64,000 nucleotides of DNA. It comes from Mucilaginibacter sp. CSA2-8R (GTDB taxonomy: Bacteria > Bacteroidota > Bacteroidia > Sphingobacteriales > Sphingobacteriaceae). The first letter of the stretch is position 1; every line of letters starts with the position of its first letter. Location: positions 4,898,001 to 4,962,000 of the forward strand of contig NZ_CP152389.1 of assembly GCF_038806765.1 (NCBI RefSeq), in the 5' to 3' direction. Position numbers and translations under genes: made by a program. The notes below the pieces were generated by a model. The model searched no databases and was not told the DNA's origin. It worked only from the letters and a program-made list of their open reading frames with translations. Shown here piece after piece: positions 44,563 to 53,415 of the stretch.

Positions 44563-45519
44563 CTACAAATTTAAGGTATTCTTTAAGTTTTTCAGCATTT
44601 CGGCAGTCATGCGCGGCAAATCGTATTCCAGTTGCCATTGCCAGTCCTGCTCGGCTTGACTATCATCTACCGATTGCGGCCAACTGTCGGCAATGGCCTG
44701 ACGGGGATCGTGCTCGGCATAGCTAATGGTAAATTCCGGAATATGCTGTTTAATTTCGGTAGCGAGCTCTTCGGGCGTAAAGCTGATTCCACCCAGATTA
44801 TAGCTCGACCGGATGCTGATGCGTTCGGCCGGTGCTTCCATCAATTGCAAAGTTGCCCTAATGGCGTCTTCCATATACATCATCGGCAACTTGGTGCCAG
44901 CCGACAAAAAGCTTTGATAGGTGCCCGTTTTTAAGGCTTCATAAAATATATGAATAGCATAATCGGTAGTGCCGCCGCCCGGAGCCGCTTTCCAGCTAAT
45001 GAGTCCGGGGTAGCGAATGCTGCGTACGTCCAACCCATATTTAGTGTGGTAATATTCGCACCAGCGCTCTCCCGCCAATTTACTGAACCCATAAACCGTA
45101 TTGGGATCCATCACACAATACTGCGGCGTATCTTGCTTAGGCGAACGTGGGCCAAACACGGCAATGGAGCTTGGCCAAAAAACTTTGGCTGTTTTAAATT
45201 CAACTGCAAGGTCGAGCACATTAATCAGGCCATTCATGTTTAAATCCCAGGCCAGCTTAGGTTTTTGCTCACCAACTGCCGACAGGATAGCTGCTAACAA
45301 GTAAACTTGTGTAGGCTGATGTTTTTGAAACAAACCTCGTAGTGTTTCTTTATCCAGAACATTGGCAAACTCAAACGGGCCGCTATCTTTAATAGCATCA
45401 ACCGGGTTATTAATATCTGAGGCTATTACCTGTTGACCACTATGTTGTTTACGCAGGGCTATCACCAATTCGGTACCAATCTGGCCGTTAGCGCCAATTA
45501 CTAAAATTTTTTCGCTCAT
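44563..45519 (-). CDS. tdh: L-threonine 3-dehydrogenase, short-chain epimerase type
   Basis: 318 residues from ATG 45519 (MSEKILVIGANGQIGTEL); the frame extends upstream 33 codons, but those do not look like protein and contain the -7 box. It has the Rossmann fold with GANGQIG NAD site, a Ser in PSSIAVFGPRSPKQ, the catalytic pair YGFSK (Tyr/Lys), and the YPGLISWKAAPGGGTTDYA substrate segment characteristic of epimerase-type threonine dehydrogenases. It oxidises L-threonine to 2-amino-3-ketobutyrate, the substrate of Kbl. It is divergent from asd. Confidence 0.9.
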   Translation of the reverse strand: MSEKILVIGANGQIGTELVIALRKQHSGQQVIASDINNPVDAIKDSGPFEFANVLDKETLRGLFQKHQPTQVYLLAAILSAVGEQKPKLAWDLNMNGLINVLDLAVEFKTAKVFWPSSIAVFGPRSPKQDTPQYCVMDPNTVYGFSKLAGERWCEYYHTKYGLDVRSIRYPGLISWKAAPGGGTTDYAIHIFYEALKTGTYQSFLSAGTKLPMMYMEDAIRATLQLMEAPAERISIRSSYNLGGISFTPEELATEIKQHIPEFTISYAEHDPRQAIADSWPQSVDDSQAEQDWQWQLEYDLPRMTAEMLKNLKNTLNL

Positions 45520-45539
45520 GCAGTAGCTTTTAAAACGCG

Positions 45540-45547
45540 CAAAGGTA
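45540..45547 (-). promoter_or_regulatory. -7 box for tdh
   Basis: CAAAGGTA on plus, that is TACCTTTG on minus, matching TAnnTTTG, 20 bases before the tdh ATG. No good -33 element. Confidence 0.45.
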
Positions 45548-45655
45548 AAAATTTGCCGATAATCCGACCCGTTGTAATTGGAGTAAAAGCATGGTCTATT
45601 TGCTATAAAATCCACCAATTTGATATAGATTTCAACCTAATGATCAAATTTTGTT

Positions 45656-45663
45656 TACATTTG
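45656..45663 (+). promoter_or_regulatory. -7 box for asd
   Basis: TACATTTG matches TAnnTTTG, 41 bases upstream of the asd ATG. It faces away from the tdh box. The TTTG at 45619-45622 is too far away for a normal -33. Confidence 0.4.
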
Positions 45664-45704
45664 AGAATTAACGTTTTTTAATTACTAAAAGTTTAAACAA
45701 GACA

Positions 45705-46712
45705 ATGAAAGTCGCAGTTGTAGGCGCCACCGGCTTGGTAGGCACTAAAATGTTGCAGGTTCTCGAAGAACGCAACTTTCCGGTTACAGAATTAATCCCC
45801 GTGGCATCCGAAAAAAGTGTAGGTAAAGAAGTTACCTTTAAGGGTAAGCCATATAAGGTGGTTACTGCCGGCGATGCGATAAAGCAAAAGCCTGATATTG
45901 CGTTGTTTTCGGCCGGTGGCAGCACCTCGTTAGAGCAAGCCCCATTATTTGCTGAGGCTGGCATTACCGTAATTGACAACTCATCGGCCTGGCGCATGGA
46001 TCCTACCAAAAAACTGGTAGTGCCCGAGGTAAATGCCGACGTATTAACTGCCGAAGATAAGATTATTGCTAACCCAAACTGCTCTACCATACAAATGGTG
46101 GTAGCTTTAAAACCGCTGCACGATAAATATAAAATTAAACGCGTAGTGGTATCTACCTACCAATCTGTAACTGGTACAGGCGTTAAGGCGGTTGACCAGT
46201 TATTTAATGAGCGCAAAGGTATTGATGGCCCTAAGGTTTACCCATACCAGATTGACCTGAACGTATTGCCGCATATTGATGTTTTTCAGGATAACGGCTA
46301 TACCAAGGAGGAAATGAAGATGATACTGGAAACCAAAAAAATTATGGGCGATGACAGTATCCGCGTAACAGCTACTACAGTACGTATACCGGTAATTGGC
46401 GGTCACTCAGAATCGGTAAACATCGAGTTTGAAAATGATTTTGACCTTACCGAGCTTCGCGAGTTATTAAGCAACTCGCCTGGCATTATCGTGGTAGATG
46501 ATGTAGCTAACCTGAAATACCCGATGCCCCTGGACGCTCACGAAAAAGACGAGGTATTTGTTGGCCGTCTCCGCAGAGATGAAACGCAGCCTAACACTTT
46601 AAATGCTTGGATTGTATCAGACAACCTGCGTAAAGGTGCTGCTACCAATGCTGTGCAAATAGCCGAATACCTGGTAGCCAAAAAATTAGTAGGCGACGCT
46701 GTTGAAGCTTAA
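45705..46712 (+). CDS. asd: Aspartate-semialdehyde dehydrogenase
   Basis: 335 residues. GATGLVGTKML binds NADP. The catalytic cysteine is Cys126 in NPNCSTIQM, and His234 in IGGHSESV acts as acid/base. The EKDEVFVGRLRRD C-terminal segment is also conserved. It reduces aspartyl phosphate to aspartate semialdehyde, the branch point for lysine (and diaminopimelate), methionine and threonine. It is divergent from tdh and followed by a 17-bp hairpin. Confidence 0.96.
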   Translation: MKVAVVGATGLVGTKMLQVLEERNFPVTELIPVASEKSVGKEVTFKGKPYKVVTAGDAIKQKPDIALFSAGGSTSLEQAPLFAEAGITVIDNSSAWRMDPTKKLVVPEVNADVLTAEDKIIANPNCSTIQMVVALKPLHDKYKIKRVVVSTYQSVTGTGVKAVDQLFNERKGIDGPKVYPYQIDLNVLPHIDVFQDNGYTKEEMKMILETKKIMGDDSIRVTATTVRIPVIGGHSESVNIEFENDFDLTELRELLSNSPGIIVVDDVANLKYPMPLDAHEKDEVFVGRLRRDETQPNTLNAWIVSDNLRKGAATNAVQIAEYLVAKKLVGDAVEA

Positions 46713-46728
46713 TCGGCAATTATCAACT

Positions 46729-46768
46729 AAACAAAAATGGGGAAGTGTAAGCTTCCCCATTTTTGTTT
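46729..46768. terminator. Bidirectional terminator between asd and rocD
   Basis: A 17-bp perfect stem (46729-46745 with 46752-46768) around a six-base loop. The outer arms are A-rich and T-rich, so each strand ends with TTTTTGTTT. The flanking genes converge. Confidence 0.9.
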
Positions 46769-46808
46769 AACCGCATATTTACATCTGCATAAGCTTTACA
46801 TTCTTGCT

Positions 46809-48047
46809 CTAACTAACCATTTCGGTAACCGTTTTTTCGATGATGTCACAACAGGTATCCATTTGCTGGGCGGTAATTACCAGCGGCGGCGAAAAGCGGA
46901 TAGTATGCCCATGAGTAGGCTTGGCCAGCAAACCGTTATCTTTTAATTTCATACATACATCCCAAGCCGTAAAATTTAGCCCGCCTGCAATATCGATAGC
47001 ATTTAGCAAGCCCCTGCCGCGTACAGCGGTTATTATTCGCGGGTAACTGTTTTGCAACTGCTGCATACGTTCCCTAAAAGTCAAACCCAATTCAAAAGCA
47101 TTTTCAGGCAGTTCTTCATCAGCAATAACTTTTAAAGCGGTAACTGACACGGCAGCAGCCAATGGGTTACCCCCAAAAGTAGAACCATGTTCGCCCGGAC
47201 GAATGCACAGCATCACATCATCATTAGCCAGCACAGCTGATACCGGCAGCACGCCGCCGGCCATCGCTTTACCAATAATCAACACATCGGCTTGCACATC
47301 ATCATAATAACTGGCTAATAGTTTACCTGTACGGCCAATGCCGGTTTGTATTTCGTCGGCTAATAACAGCACGTTATATTGTTTACACAGGTTGTGCACC
47401 GCCGCCAGGTACCCTTCCTGCGGCACAATTACACCAGCTTCGCCTTGTATGGGTTCTACTAAAAATGCACAAATATCAGGATTGCTTTTCAGCTGAGCCT
47501 CCAAAGCTTCTAAATCGTTATAAGGTACGATAGTAAACCCGGGCAGGTAAGGGCCAAACTGATCTTTAGATTCAGGACTGTCTGAAAAAGAAACAATGCC
47601 TGTAGTGCGCCCATGAAAGTTACCCCCGGCCACTAAAATGTGGGCCCGGTTATCAGCAATACCTTTATGCTGGTAAGCCCATTTCCGGGCCAGCTTAATA
47701 GCTGTTTCAACCGCTTCAGCGCCCGAGTTCATAAACAGGGCCTTATTATAACCAAATAGCTGGCAAACATACTCTTCGGCTTTGCCTAACTGATCGTTAT
47801 AAAACGCGCGGGACGTTAACGTAAGCTGTTGTGCCTGCGTAACCAGTGCATTAATAATGCGCGGATGGCAATGCCCCTGGTTTACGGCACTATAAGCCGA
47901 TAAAAAATCGAAGTACTGCTTTCCTTCTACATCCCATAAGTAAACACCCTCGCCCTTAGATAATACTACCGGCAACGGGTGATAATTGTGTGCACCGTAG
48001 CGCTCCTCGGTATCTATAAAATCTTGAGTGTGAGATAAAGTAAGCAT
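46809..48047 (-). CDS. rocD: Ornithine--oxo-acid aminotransferase
   Basis: 412 residues of class III aminotransferase fold. The PLP lysine is K260 in LIIGKAMAGGVLPVSAV. Also seen are ALFMNSGAEAVETAIKLARK (phosphate loop), the LLADEIQTGIGRTGK aspartate motif and GEHGSTFGGNPLAAAVS. N-terminal YGAHNYHPLPVVLSKGEGVY is characteristic of ornithine aminotransferase and separates it from ArgD. It converts ornithine and 2-oxoglutarate to glutamate semialdehyde and glutamate in arginine catabolism and proline supply. It is divergent from the DPP-IV gene. Confidence 0.94.
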   Translation of the reverse strand: MLTLSHTQDFIDTEERYGAHNYHPLPVVLSKGEGVYLWDVEGKQYFDFLSAYSAVNQGHCHPRIINALVTQAQQLTLTSRAFYNDQLGKAEEYVCQLFGYNKALFMNSGAEAVETAIKLARKWAYQHKGIADNRAHILVAGGNFHGRTTGIVSFSDSPESKDQFGPYLPGFTIVPYNDLEALEAQLKSNPDICAFLVEPIQGEAGVIVPQEGYLAAVHNLCKQYNVLLLADEIQTGIGRTGKLLASYYDDVQADVLIIGKAMAGGVLPVSAVLANDDVMLCIRPGEHGSTFGGNPLAAAVSVTALKVIADEELPENAFELGLTFRERMQQLQNSYPRIITAVRGRGLLNAIDIAGGLNFTAWDVCMKLKDNGLLAKPTHGHTIRFSPPLVITAQQMDTCCDIIEKTVTEMVS

Positions 48048-48220
48048 AAACGTAATTAAGTTAGCATTATAATAATAACGCTTTGCGCCGACTGATATTG
48101 GGCTAAAGCGGCCCTTAAGGTAACAAATATGTAGCTGATAACCTGCCAGGGAGTTAAAAATCGTATTTTAAGTATATTGCGTGGTAAAAACTAATTAACA
48201 AAACTGGCTTTATCTTTAAG

Positions 48221-50563
48221 ATGAATAAATTTTTACTTCCTGCATTGGCTATGGCATTTACAGCTACGGCTTATGCACAAACCCCTGCCCTAACCGTAAA
48301 AGATTACGAGCATGCCGAAAGTATGATGGGCTACAATACAGCACCCTACGTTGATGGTGCCAACATACGCCCAAACTGGCTGCCTGGCGATAGGCTTTGG
48401 TACCGGGTATTAACCGCTAAGGGCGCCGAATTTGTAATGGTTGATCCGGCTAAAGGAACACGCAGCCCGGCATTTGATCATCAAAAAATGGCTGCGGCAC
48501 TATCAACAGCAACCGGAACCCAATACAGTGCCGATAAACTGCCTATTCAGGCTATTATGCCATCTGATGATGGCAAGTCGGTATCGTTATATGCTAACGG
48601 CAAGGCTTGGAAAGCAGATTTGCAAAACTATACGTTAAGCGAAGACGCGGGACAGCGTATGCCACGGCCCATGGCCATGGGCCGAAGAGGTGGCGGGTTT
48701 AACGAAGCAGCATCGCCGGATGGCAAAAAGACTGCTTTTATTAAAGATTACAACTTATGGGTACGCGACCTTGCCTCGGGCAAAGAAACCCAGTTAACTA
48801 CCGATGGTGTAAAAGATTTTGGCTACGCTACCGATAATGCCGGATGGAAACATAGCGACCGGGCAATACTGCAATGGTCGCCCGACTCCAGGAAAATTGC
48901 CACTTTTAAACAAGACCAGCGTAAGGTGGGCAACATGTACCTGGTTACGACTAACGTGGGTACACCCAAACTGAGCAGCTGGAAATATCCTTTGCCGGGT
49001 GACAAAGAAATTGCCATGATTTACCGCTGTATTATTGAGGTAGACCAGCCTAAAGTAATCATGCTTAAGGTGCAGCCGGACCCACACCGCGCCACGTTGA
49101 GCGATGATATAGCGAGCAGCGGTACTTTTGATGATGTAAACTGGACGCCCGATGGCAGCCAGCTGGCATTTGTATCTACCTCGCGCGACCATAAGCAGGA
49201 AAAAGTGCGCATTGCCAACGCTGCCACCGGCGATGTGCGCGAGGTTTTTGAAGAGGTAGTGCCTACACAGTTTGAATCGGGCTGGGATGCCATTAACTGG
49301 CGCTACCTGCCCAAAAGCAATGAGATCATCTGGTTTTCGGAACGCGACAACTGGGGCCATTTGTATTTATACAATGCCCAAACCGGCAAAGTAAAAAACC
49401 TGATCACTCAAGGTGATTTTGTGGTAAAGCAATTGCTTAAGGTTGATGAAAAAAACCGGCAGCTCTACTTTTTAGGGGGCGGCCGCGAAGCTGGCAATCC
49501 TTATTTCAGTTACCTATACCGCGTTAATTTCGACGGTAAAAAGCTCACTTTACTAACGCCTGAAAACGGCAATCACCAAATTACGTTTTCGCCTACCGAA
49601 AACTATTTTTTAGATATCTATTCAAAGCCGGATGTACCAGGTGCAATGGTAATGTGCAGTCTGAACGGCAAACTGGTGGCTACTTTAGAAAAAACGGACA
49701 TATCACGGCTAACAGCTACCGGCTGGAAAGCGCCTACAGCTATTACTGTAAAGGCGGCCGATGGCAAAACCGACTTGTACGGACTGATGTTTACGCCAAC
49801 CCGGCTCGACCCTGCAAAAAAGTACCCGATTATCAATTATATCTACCCCGGACCACAAGGTGGCAGCGTAGGCAGCTGGTCATTCTCGGCGGCGCGGGGC
49901 GACCACCAGGCACTGGCTGAACTGGGTTTTGTAGTAGTACTGATAGAAGGCACCAGCAATCCTTTACGCTCCAAAAGCTATCATGACATGAACTACGGGC
50001 ATATGTCTGAAAACACTTTACCCGACCAGGTGAGCGGCATGCAGCAACTGGCACAAAAATATCCGTATATAGATATTAACCGTGCTGGTATATGGGGGCA
50101 TTCGGGTGGTGGTTATGCTACAGCGGCAGCCATGTTTCGCTACCCTGATTTTTTTAAAGTAGGTATCTCAGAATCGGGTAACCACGAAAATCGTAACTAC
50201 GAGGATGATTGGGGCGAGCGTTATATTGGTTTAGAAACTAAAGATGCCAGTGGTAAGTCTAATTACGAAGATCAGGCCAACCAAAACTTTGCCAAAAACC
50301 TGAAAGGCAAGCTGATGCTTGCGCATGGCATGATGGATGACAACGTGCCACCTTACAATACTTTACTGGTTGTAGAAGCGCTTGAAAAAGCTAATAAGGA
50401 TTATGACCTGGTTATTTTTCCGAACAGTGCACATGGTTATGGCCCATACAGCCCCTACATGATGCGCCGCCGCTGGGATTACTTTGTGCGTAACTTATTG
50501 GGCGCCGAAACACCTAAAGAGTATCAGTTAAAAACAAAATTTGATCCGCGTAACGGGCAGTAA
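48221..50563 (+). CDS. S9 family serine peptidase, dipeptidyl peptidase IV-like
   Basis: 780 residues with signal peptide ending TATAYAQ. An N-terminal eight-bladed propeller (WSPDSRKIATFKQD and WTPDGSQLAFVSTSRD blades) is followed by the alpha/beta hydrolase with nucleophile Ser628 (WGHSGGGYATA), Asp706/707 (GMMDDNVPP) and His738 (NSAHGYGPYSPYMMRRR). It should remove X-Pro or X-Ala dipeptides from exported peptides in the periplasm. The propeller also carries a conserved WFSERDNWGHLYLYN strand. The next gene starts 15 bases later. Confidence 0.92.
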   Translation: MNKFLLPALAMAFTATAYAQTPALTVKDYEHAESMMGYNTAPYVDGANIRPNWLPGDRLWYRVLTAKGAEFVMVDPAKGTRSPAFDHQKMAAALSTATGTQYSADKLPIQAIMPSDDGKSVSLYANGKAWKADLQNYTLSEDAGQRMPRPMAMGRRGGGFNEAASPDGKKTAFIKDYNLWVRDLASGKETQLTTDGVKDFGYATDNAGWKHSDRAILQWSPDSRKIATFKQDQRKVGNMYLVTTNVGTPKLSSWKYPLPGDKEIAMIYRCIIEVDQPKVIMLKVQPDPHRATLSDDIASSGTFDDVNWTPDGSQLAFVSTSRDHKQEKVRIANAATGDVREVFEEVVPTQFESGWDAINWRYLPKSNEIIWFSERDNWGHLYLYNAQTGKVKNLITQGDFVVKQLLKVDEKNRQLYFLGGGREAGNPYFSYLYRVNFDGKKLTLLTPENGNHQITFSPTENYFLDIYSKPDVPGAMVMCSLNGKLVATLEKTDISRLTATGWKAPTAITVKAADGKTDLYGLMFTPTRLDPAKKYPIINYIYPGPQGGSVGSWSFSAARGDHQALAELGFVVVLIEGTSNPLRSKSYHDMNYGHMSENTLPDQVSGMQQLAQKYPYIDINRAGIWGHSGGGYATAAAMFRYPDFFKVGISESGNHENRNYEDDWGERYIGLETKDASGKSNYEDQANQNFAKNLKGKLMLAHGMMDDNVPPYNTLLVVEALEKANKDYDLVIFPNSAHGYGPYSPYMMRRRWDYFVRNLLGAETPKEYQLKTKFDPRNGQ

Positions 50564-50578
50564 TTTACCGCAAAAACA

Positions 50579-51409
50579 ATGGGTGCTTACACTATAGTTA
50601 ACAATAATTTCTTAGCGGCAGACCAAGCTTCGGTATTGATAACCGACCTGGCCATACAGCGGGGCTATGGCATTTTTGATTTCTTTAAAACCATAAACGG
50701 CAACCCCGTTTTTTTTGAAGACCACTTAGACCGCTTTTATCGTTCGGCTAGTGAAATGCATCTTACCGTTATGCAAAACCGCGATGAGTTGAAAGCACTC
50801 TTGTTTGAGTTAATGAATCGGAATAATCTGCCAAATTCGGGCATCCGCATTACACTTACCGGAGGTTACTCACCCGATGGTTACGAGTTGGTGAGCCCCA
50901 ACCTTATCATTACCCAGCAACCGCTAAAAATAAACACAGAGATTAACCAGCAAGGCATTAAACTGATTACCTACCCGCACCAGCGACAAATGCCACAGGT
51001 TAAAACTGTAGATTACCTCATGGCGATCTGGCTGCAACCATTAGTTAAAGAGCGCAAAGTTGATGATTTATTATACCATGACAACGGTTTGTTACGCGAA
51101 TGTCCACGGTCTAACTTCTTTTTAATTAACAAGCGCAACGAGATATTGACCAGCGATATTCAGGTTTTAAAAGGTATCATTCGTAAACAATTGCTTAGTT
51201 TAAACGGGCAAGGCTTCACGGTATACGAAAAGCCAATTACGCTGACCGATTTAGAAACCTGCAAAGAAGCCTTTATTACCAGCACAACTAAAAACATTTT
51301 ACCGGTTACTGAAATTGACGGACAACTTATCGGCGACGGTCGGGCAGGCGAAACAACAATAGCCTTATACCAGGCCCTTCAAAAATTGATTGTTGCCAAC
51401 AGGAACTGA
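50579..51409 (+). CDS. Class IV aminotransferase (BCAT/DAAT/aminodeoxychorismate lyase fold)
   Basis: 276 residues without signal peptide. The PLP lysine is in QVKTVDYLMAIW, and the glutamate in LLRECPRSNFFLINK follows at usual spacing; the RGYGIFDFFKTINGNPVFFE start is standard. Branched-chain amino acid, D-amino acid, or aminodeoxychorismate activity cannot be separated by eye. Its short length and lone position favour the DAAT/ADC-lyase type. It lies 15 bases after the S9 peptidase, an unusual pairing of a periplasmic and a cytoplasmic enzyme. Confidence 0.88.
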   Translation: MGAYTIVNNNFLAADQASVLITDLAIQRGYGIFDFFKTINGNPVFFEDHLDRFYRSASEMHLTVMQNRDELKALLFELMNRNNLPNSGIRITLTGGYSPDGYELVSPNLIITQQPLKINTEINQQGIKLITYPHQRQMPQVKTVDYLMAIWLQPLVKERKVDDLLYHDNGLLRECPRSNFFLINKRNEILTSDIQVLKGIIRKQLLSLNGQGFTVYEKPITLTDLETCKEAFITSTTKNILPVTEIDGQLIGDGRAGETTIALYQALQKLIVANRN

Positions 51410-51425
51410 CCATATTTACACCAAA

Positions 51426-51460
51426 CAAAAAAAGCAGCCCTCAAAAGAGCTGCTTTTTTG
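51426..51460. terminator. Bidirectional terminator after class IV aminotransferase
   Basis: A seven-A run plus GCAG (51427-51437) pairs with CTGC plus T run (51450-51459); the interior CTC/GAG around AAAA extends the stem past a bulge. The T run favours the plus direction; the flanking genes converge. Confidence 0.8.
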
Positions 51461-51482
51461 TTATCGCTTGAAATTTTATTTA

Positions 51483-52337
51483 TTACTTTTTGTCGGGAGC
51501 CTTGTTAATCAAATCCATAAACTGATCAAGTTTAGGCGTAATGATAATTTGGGTACGGCGGTTCTTAATTTTACCGGCCTCAGTATCGTTATTAGCTATC
51601 GGATTAAATTCGCCACGGCCGCCTGCAGTTAAACGCTTAGGATCAACATTGTAGTTATTTTGCAGTGCCTGCACTACCGATGATGCTCTTAAAGCACTTA
51701 AATCCCAATTGTTGCGGATGTTAGGTTTCGCGATCGGCACATTATCAGTGTTACCTTCTACTAACACATCATAATCTTTATAGTCTGTTATAATTTTAGC
51801 AATCTTGCTTAACGTTTCACCGGCTTTGTCGGATATTTCGTAGCTGCCCGATTTGTACAGCATATTGTCTGATAGCGAAATATACACTACTCCTTTTAAT
51901 ACCTGCACGTCAACATCTTTCATTTCCTCGCGGCTTAGCGAGCGGGTCAGGTTATTAGTTAATACCATGTTAAGCGAGTCGCTTTTATTCTTACTGGCAA
52001 TTAGTTGCTGTATGTATTTGTTAGAAGAGTTAATCTCGTCAACCAGTTTAGATATATTGGTATTGCCTTGATTGGACGAGGTTAAACATTTATCTAACGC
52101 CGCCTGTAAAGCCCGCATATTTGACCTTTCGCCGGCTATCTGGTCTTCCAGGCTTTTTGCGCGGGTATTTGCATTGGCTAAGTCCTGCTGGCTGTTTAAA
52201 AAACGTATATTTAAGTCTTTGTGTTTAGCCTGTAAACTATCGTAATTGGTTTGCAAAGCCGTATACTTTTTGGTGCTTACACAACTTGATGCTAAAACAA
52301 TGGCTAATAGTGCCACAGGCAATCTTAAAATTTTCAT
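51483..52337 (-). CDS. OmpA-family peptidoglycan-binding lipoprotein with coiled coil
   Basis: 284 residues with lipobox ASSC (mature CVSTKKYTALQTNYD). A coiled-coil stretches over about residues 25-130 (SLQAKHKDLNIRFLNSQQDL onward). The OmpA/MotB domain follows from about 145: LVEGNTDNVPI, NWDLSALRASSVVQAL, LTAGGRGEFNPIAN and GKIKNRRTQIIITP, which hold the Asp and Arg residues that bind meso-diaminopimelate. It anchors the outer membrane to peptidoglycan. Monocistronic. Confidence 0.92.
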   Translation of the reverse strand: MKILRLPVALLAIVLASSCVSTKKYTALQTNYDSLQAKHKDLNIRFLNSQQDLANANTRAKSLEDQIAGERSNMRALQAALDKCLTSSNQGNTNISKLVDEINSSNKYIQQLIASKNKSDSLNMVLTNNLTRSLSREEMKDVDVQVLKGVVYISLSDNMLYKSGSYEISDKAGETLSKIAKIITDYKDYDVLVEGNTDNVPIAKPNIRNNWDLSALRASSVVQALQNNYNVDPKRLTAGGRGEFNPIANNDTEAGKIKNRRTQIIITPKLDQFMDLINKAPDKK

Positions 52338-52587
52338 AGTATCTGATTTTTAATTTAAACAATGAACGTTAGGGTGACAAACTACCTTACATAATGTAAC
52401 GGCCACCAGTAACTTTTAACGGTAAATCAATTTTGTTTAACAAAAAATCAGCCAAGTGGTTTATCGAACCAAACTCGACCCGCTAACATTGCTTGTTAGT
52501 GAAACAATTAAACCAAGATCAAAAGTTAATTTTACAACACTATTATACGGGCTAAATTTATTAGGGTAGCCATGGCACTTTTATTGT

Positions 52588-52595
52588 TAGCTTTG
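52588..52595 (+). promoter_or_regulatory. -7 box very close to the CrtW-like start
   Basis: TAGCTTTG ends seven bases before the ATG, so a transcript from it would be leaderless or nearly so. No matching -33 TTG. Confidence 0.35.
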
Positions 52596-52602
52596 TATTG
52601 CT

Positions 52603-53274
52603 ATGCATAAAACGGTATCCAATAAAGGCATCATTGTCTCGCTTTTAGTTATTTCCGGCTGGATAGTTTCTACCGTGTTGCTAATGCAGTGGCACGTAAA
52701 GTTCAGTAATCCATTACTTTATTTGTTTATTTTATTGCAGGTGCATTTATATACCGGCTTGTTCATCACCGCACACGATGCCATGCATGGTACAGTATCA
52801 TCAAAAAAGGCTGTTAATAATTCGATAGGTTATTTAACCACGTTTTTATATGCGGCTTTTTGGTACCCCCAGTTATATACCAAACATCATAAGCACCACA
52901 GTCATGTACACACGGATGAAGACCCAGACTACCATCATGGCAGCTTTTGGGCTTGGTACATACGGTTTATCCGCAATTATTTATCTATATGGCAGGTGGT
53001 ATTTATGGCAGCCCTGTTCAACATCCTCAAAATATGGATCCCGCAGGCTAACCTGATTTTGTTTTGGGTAGTACCGTCATTGCTGAGCACATTGCAATTG
53101 TTTTACTTTGGCACCTACCAGCCACATAAAGGTGAGCATGACAACCCATATCACTCACGTTCACAAAAAAAGAATCACGTATTTGCCTTTTTGGCCTGTT
53201 ACTTTTTTGGTTACCATACCGAGCACCATGCTTCGCCGGGCACACCCTGGTGGATGCTGTGGAAAACCCGGTAG
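52603..53274 (+). CDS. crtW: Beta-carotene ketolase (CrtW)-like membrane di-iron enzyme
   Basis: 223 residues of the fatty acid desaturase superfamily, with four hydrophobic segments and histidine boxes GLFITAHDAMHGT, LYTKHHKHHSHVH and FGYHTEHHASPGTPWW. The segment LFYFGTYQPHKGEHDN resembles the FGTYLPH motif of CrtW ketolases, and the length is near the usual 240 residues. CrtW introduces keto groups at C4 of beta-ionone rings, giving canthaxanthin or astaxanthin. Other carotenoid genes are absent from the window. An alternative is a beta-carotene hydroxylase or another desaturase. Confidence 0.65.
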   Translation: MHKTVSNKGIIVSLLVISGWIVSTVLLMQWHVKFSNPLLYLFILLQVHLYTGLFITAHDAMHGTVSSKKAVNNSIGYLTTFLYAAFWYPQLYTKHHKHHSHVHTDEDPDYHHGSFWAWYIRFIRNYLSIWQVVFMAALFNILKIWIPQANLILFWVVPSLLSTLQLFYFGTYQPHKGEHDNPYHSRSQKKNHVFAFLACYFFGYHTEHHASPGTPWWMLWKTR

Positions 53275-53415
53275 CTTATTATAAATACATCATTATCTCC
53301 GGGTTATTTACGTTGTCCCCTGATTTTGGGAACGTTTATGAGTTTACACTCGATTGACAAAGAAATTCAGATATTTGCGGCCTGATAGGCATCCCCTTAG
53401 GAGCCTGGTGGATTA

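Noticed and set aside
45520-45618. N-terminal extension of tdh
   Set aside because: Contains the -7 box and no SDR sequence; ATG 45519 gives the standard Rossmann start.
48794-49360. 188-codon minus-strand ORF
   Set aside because: Antisense to the DPP-IV propeller; no motif.
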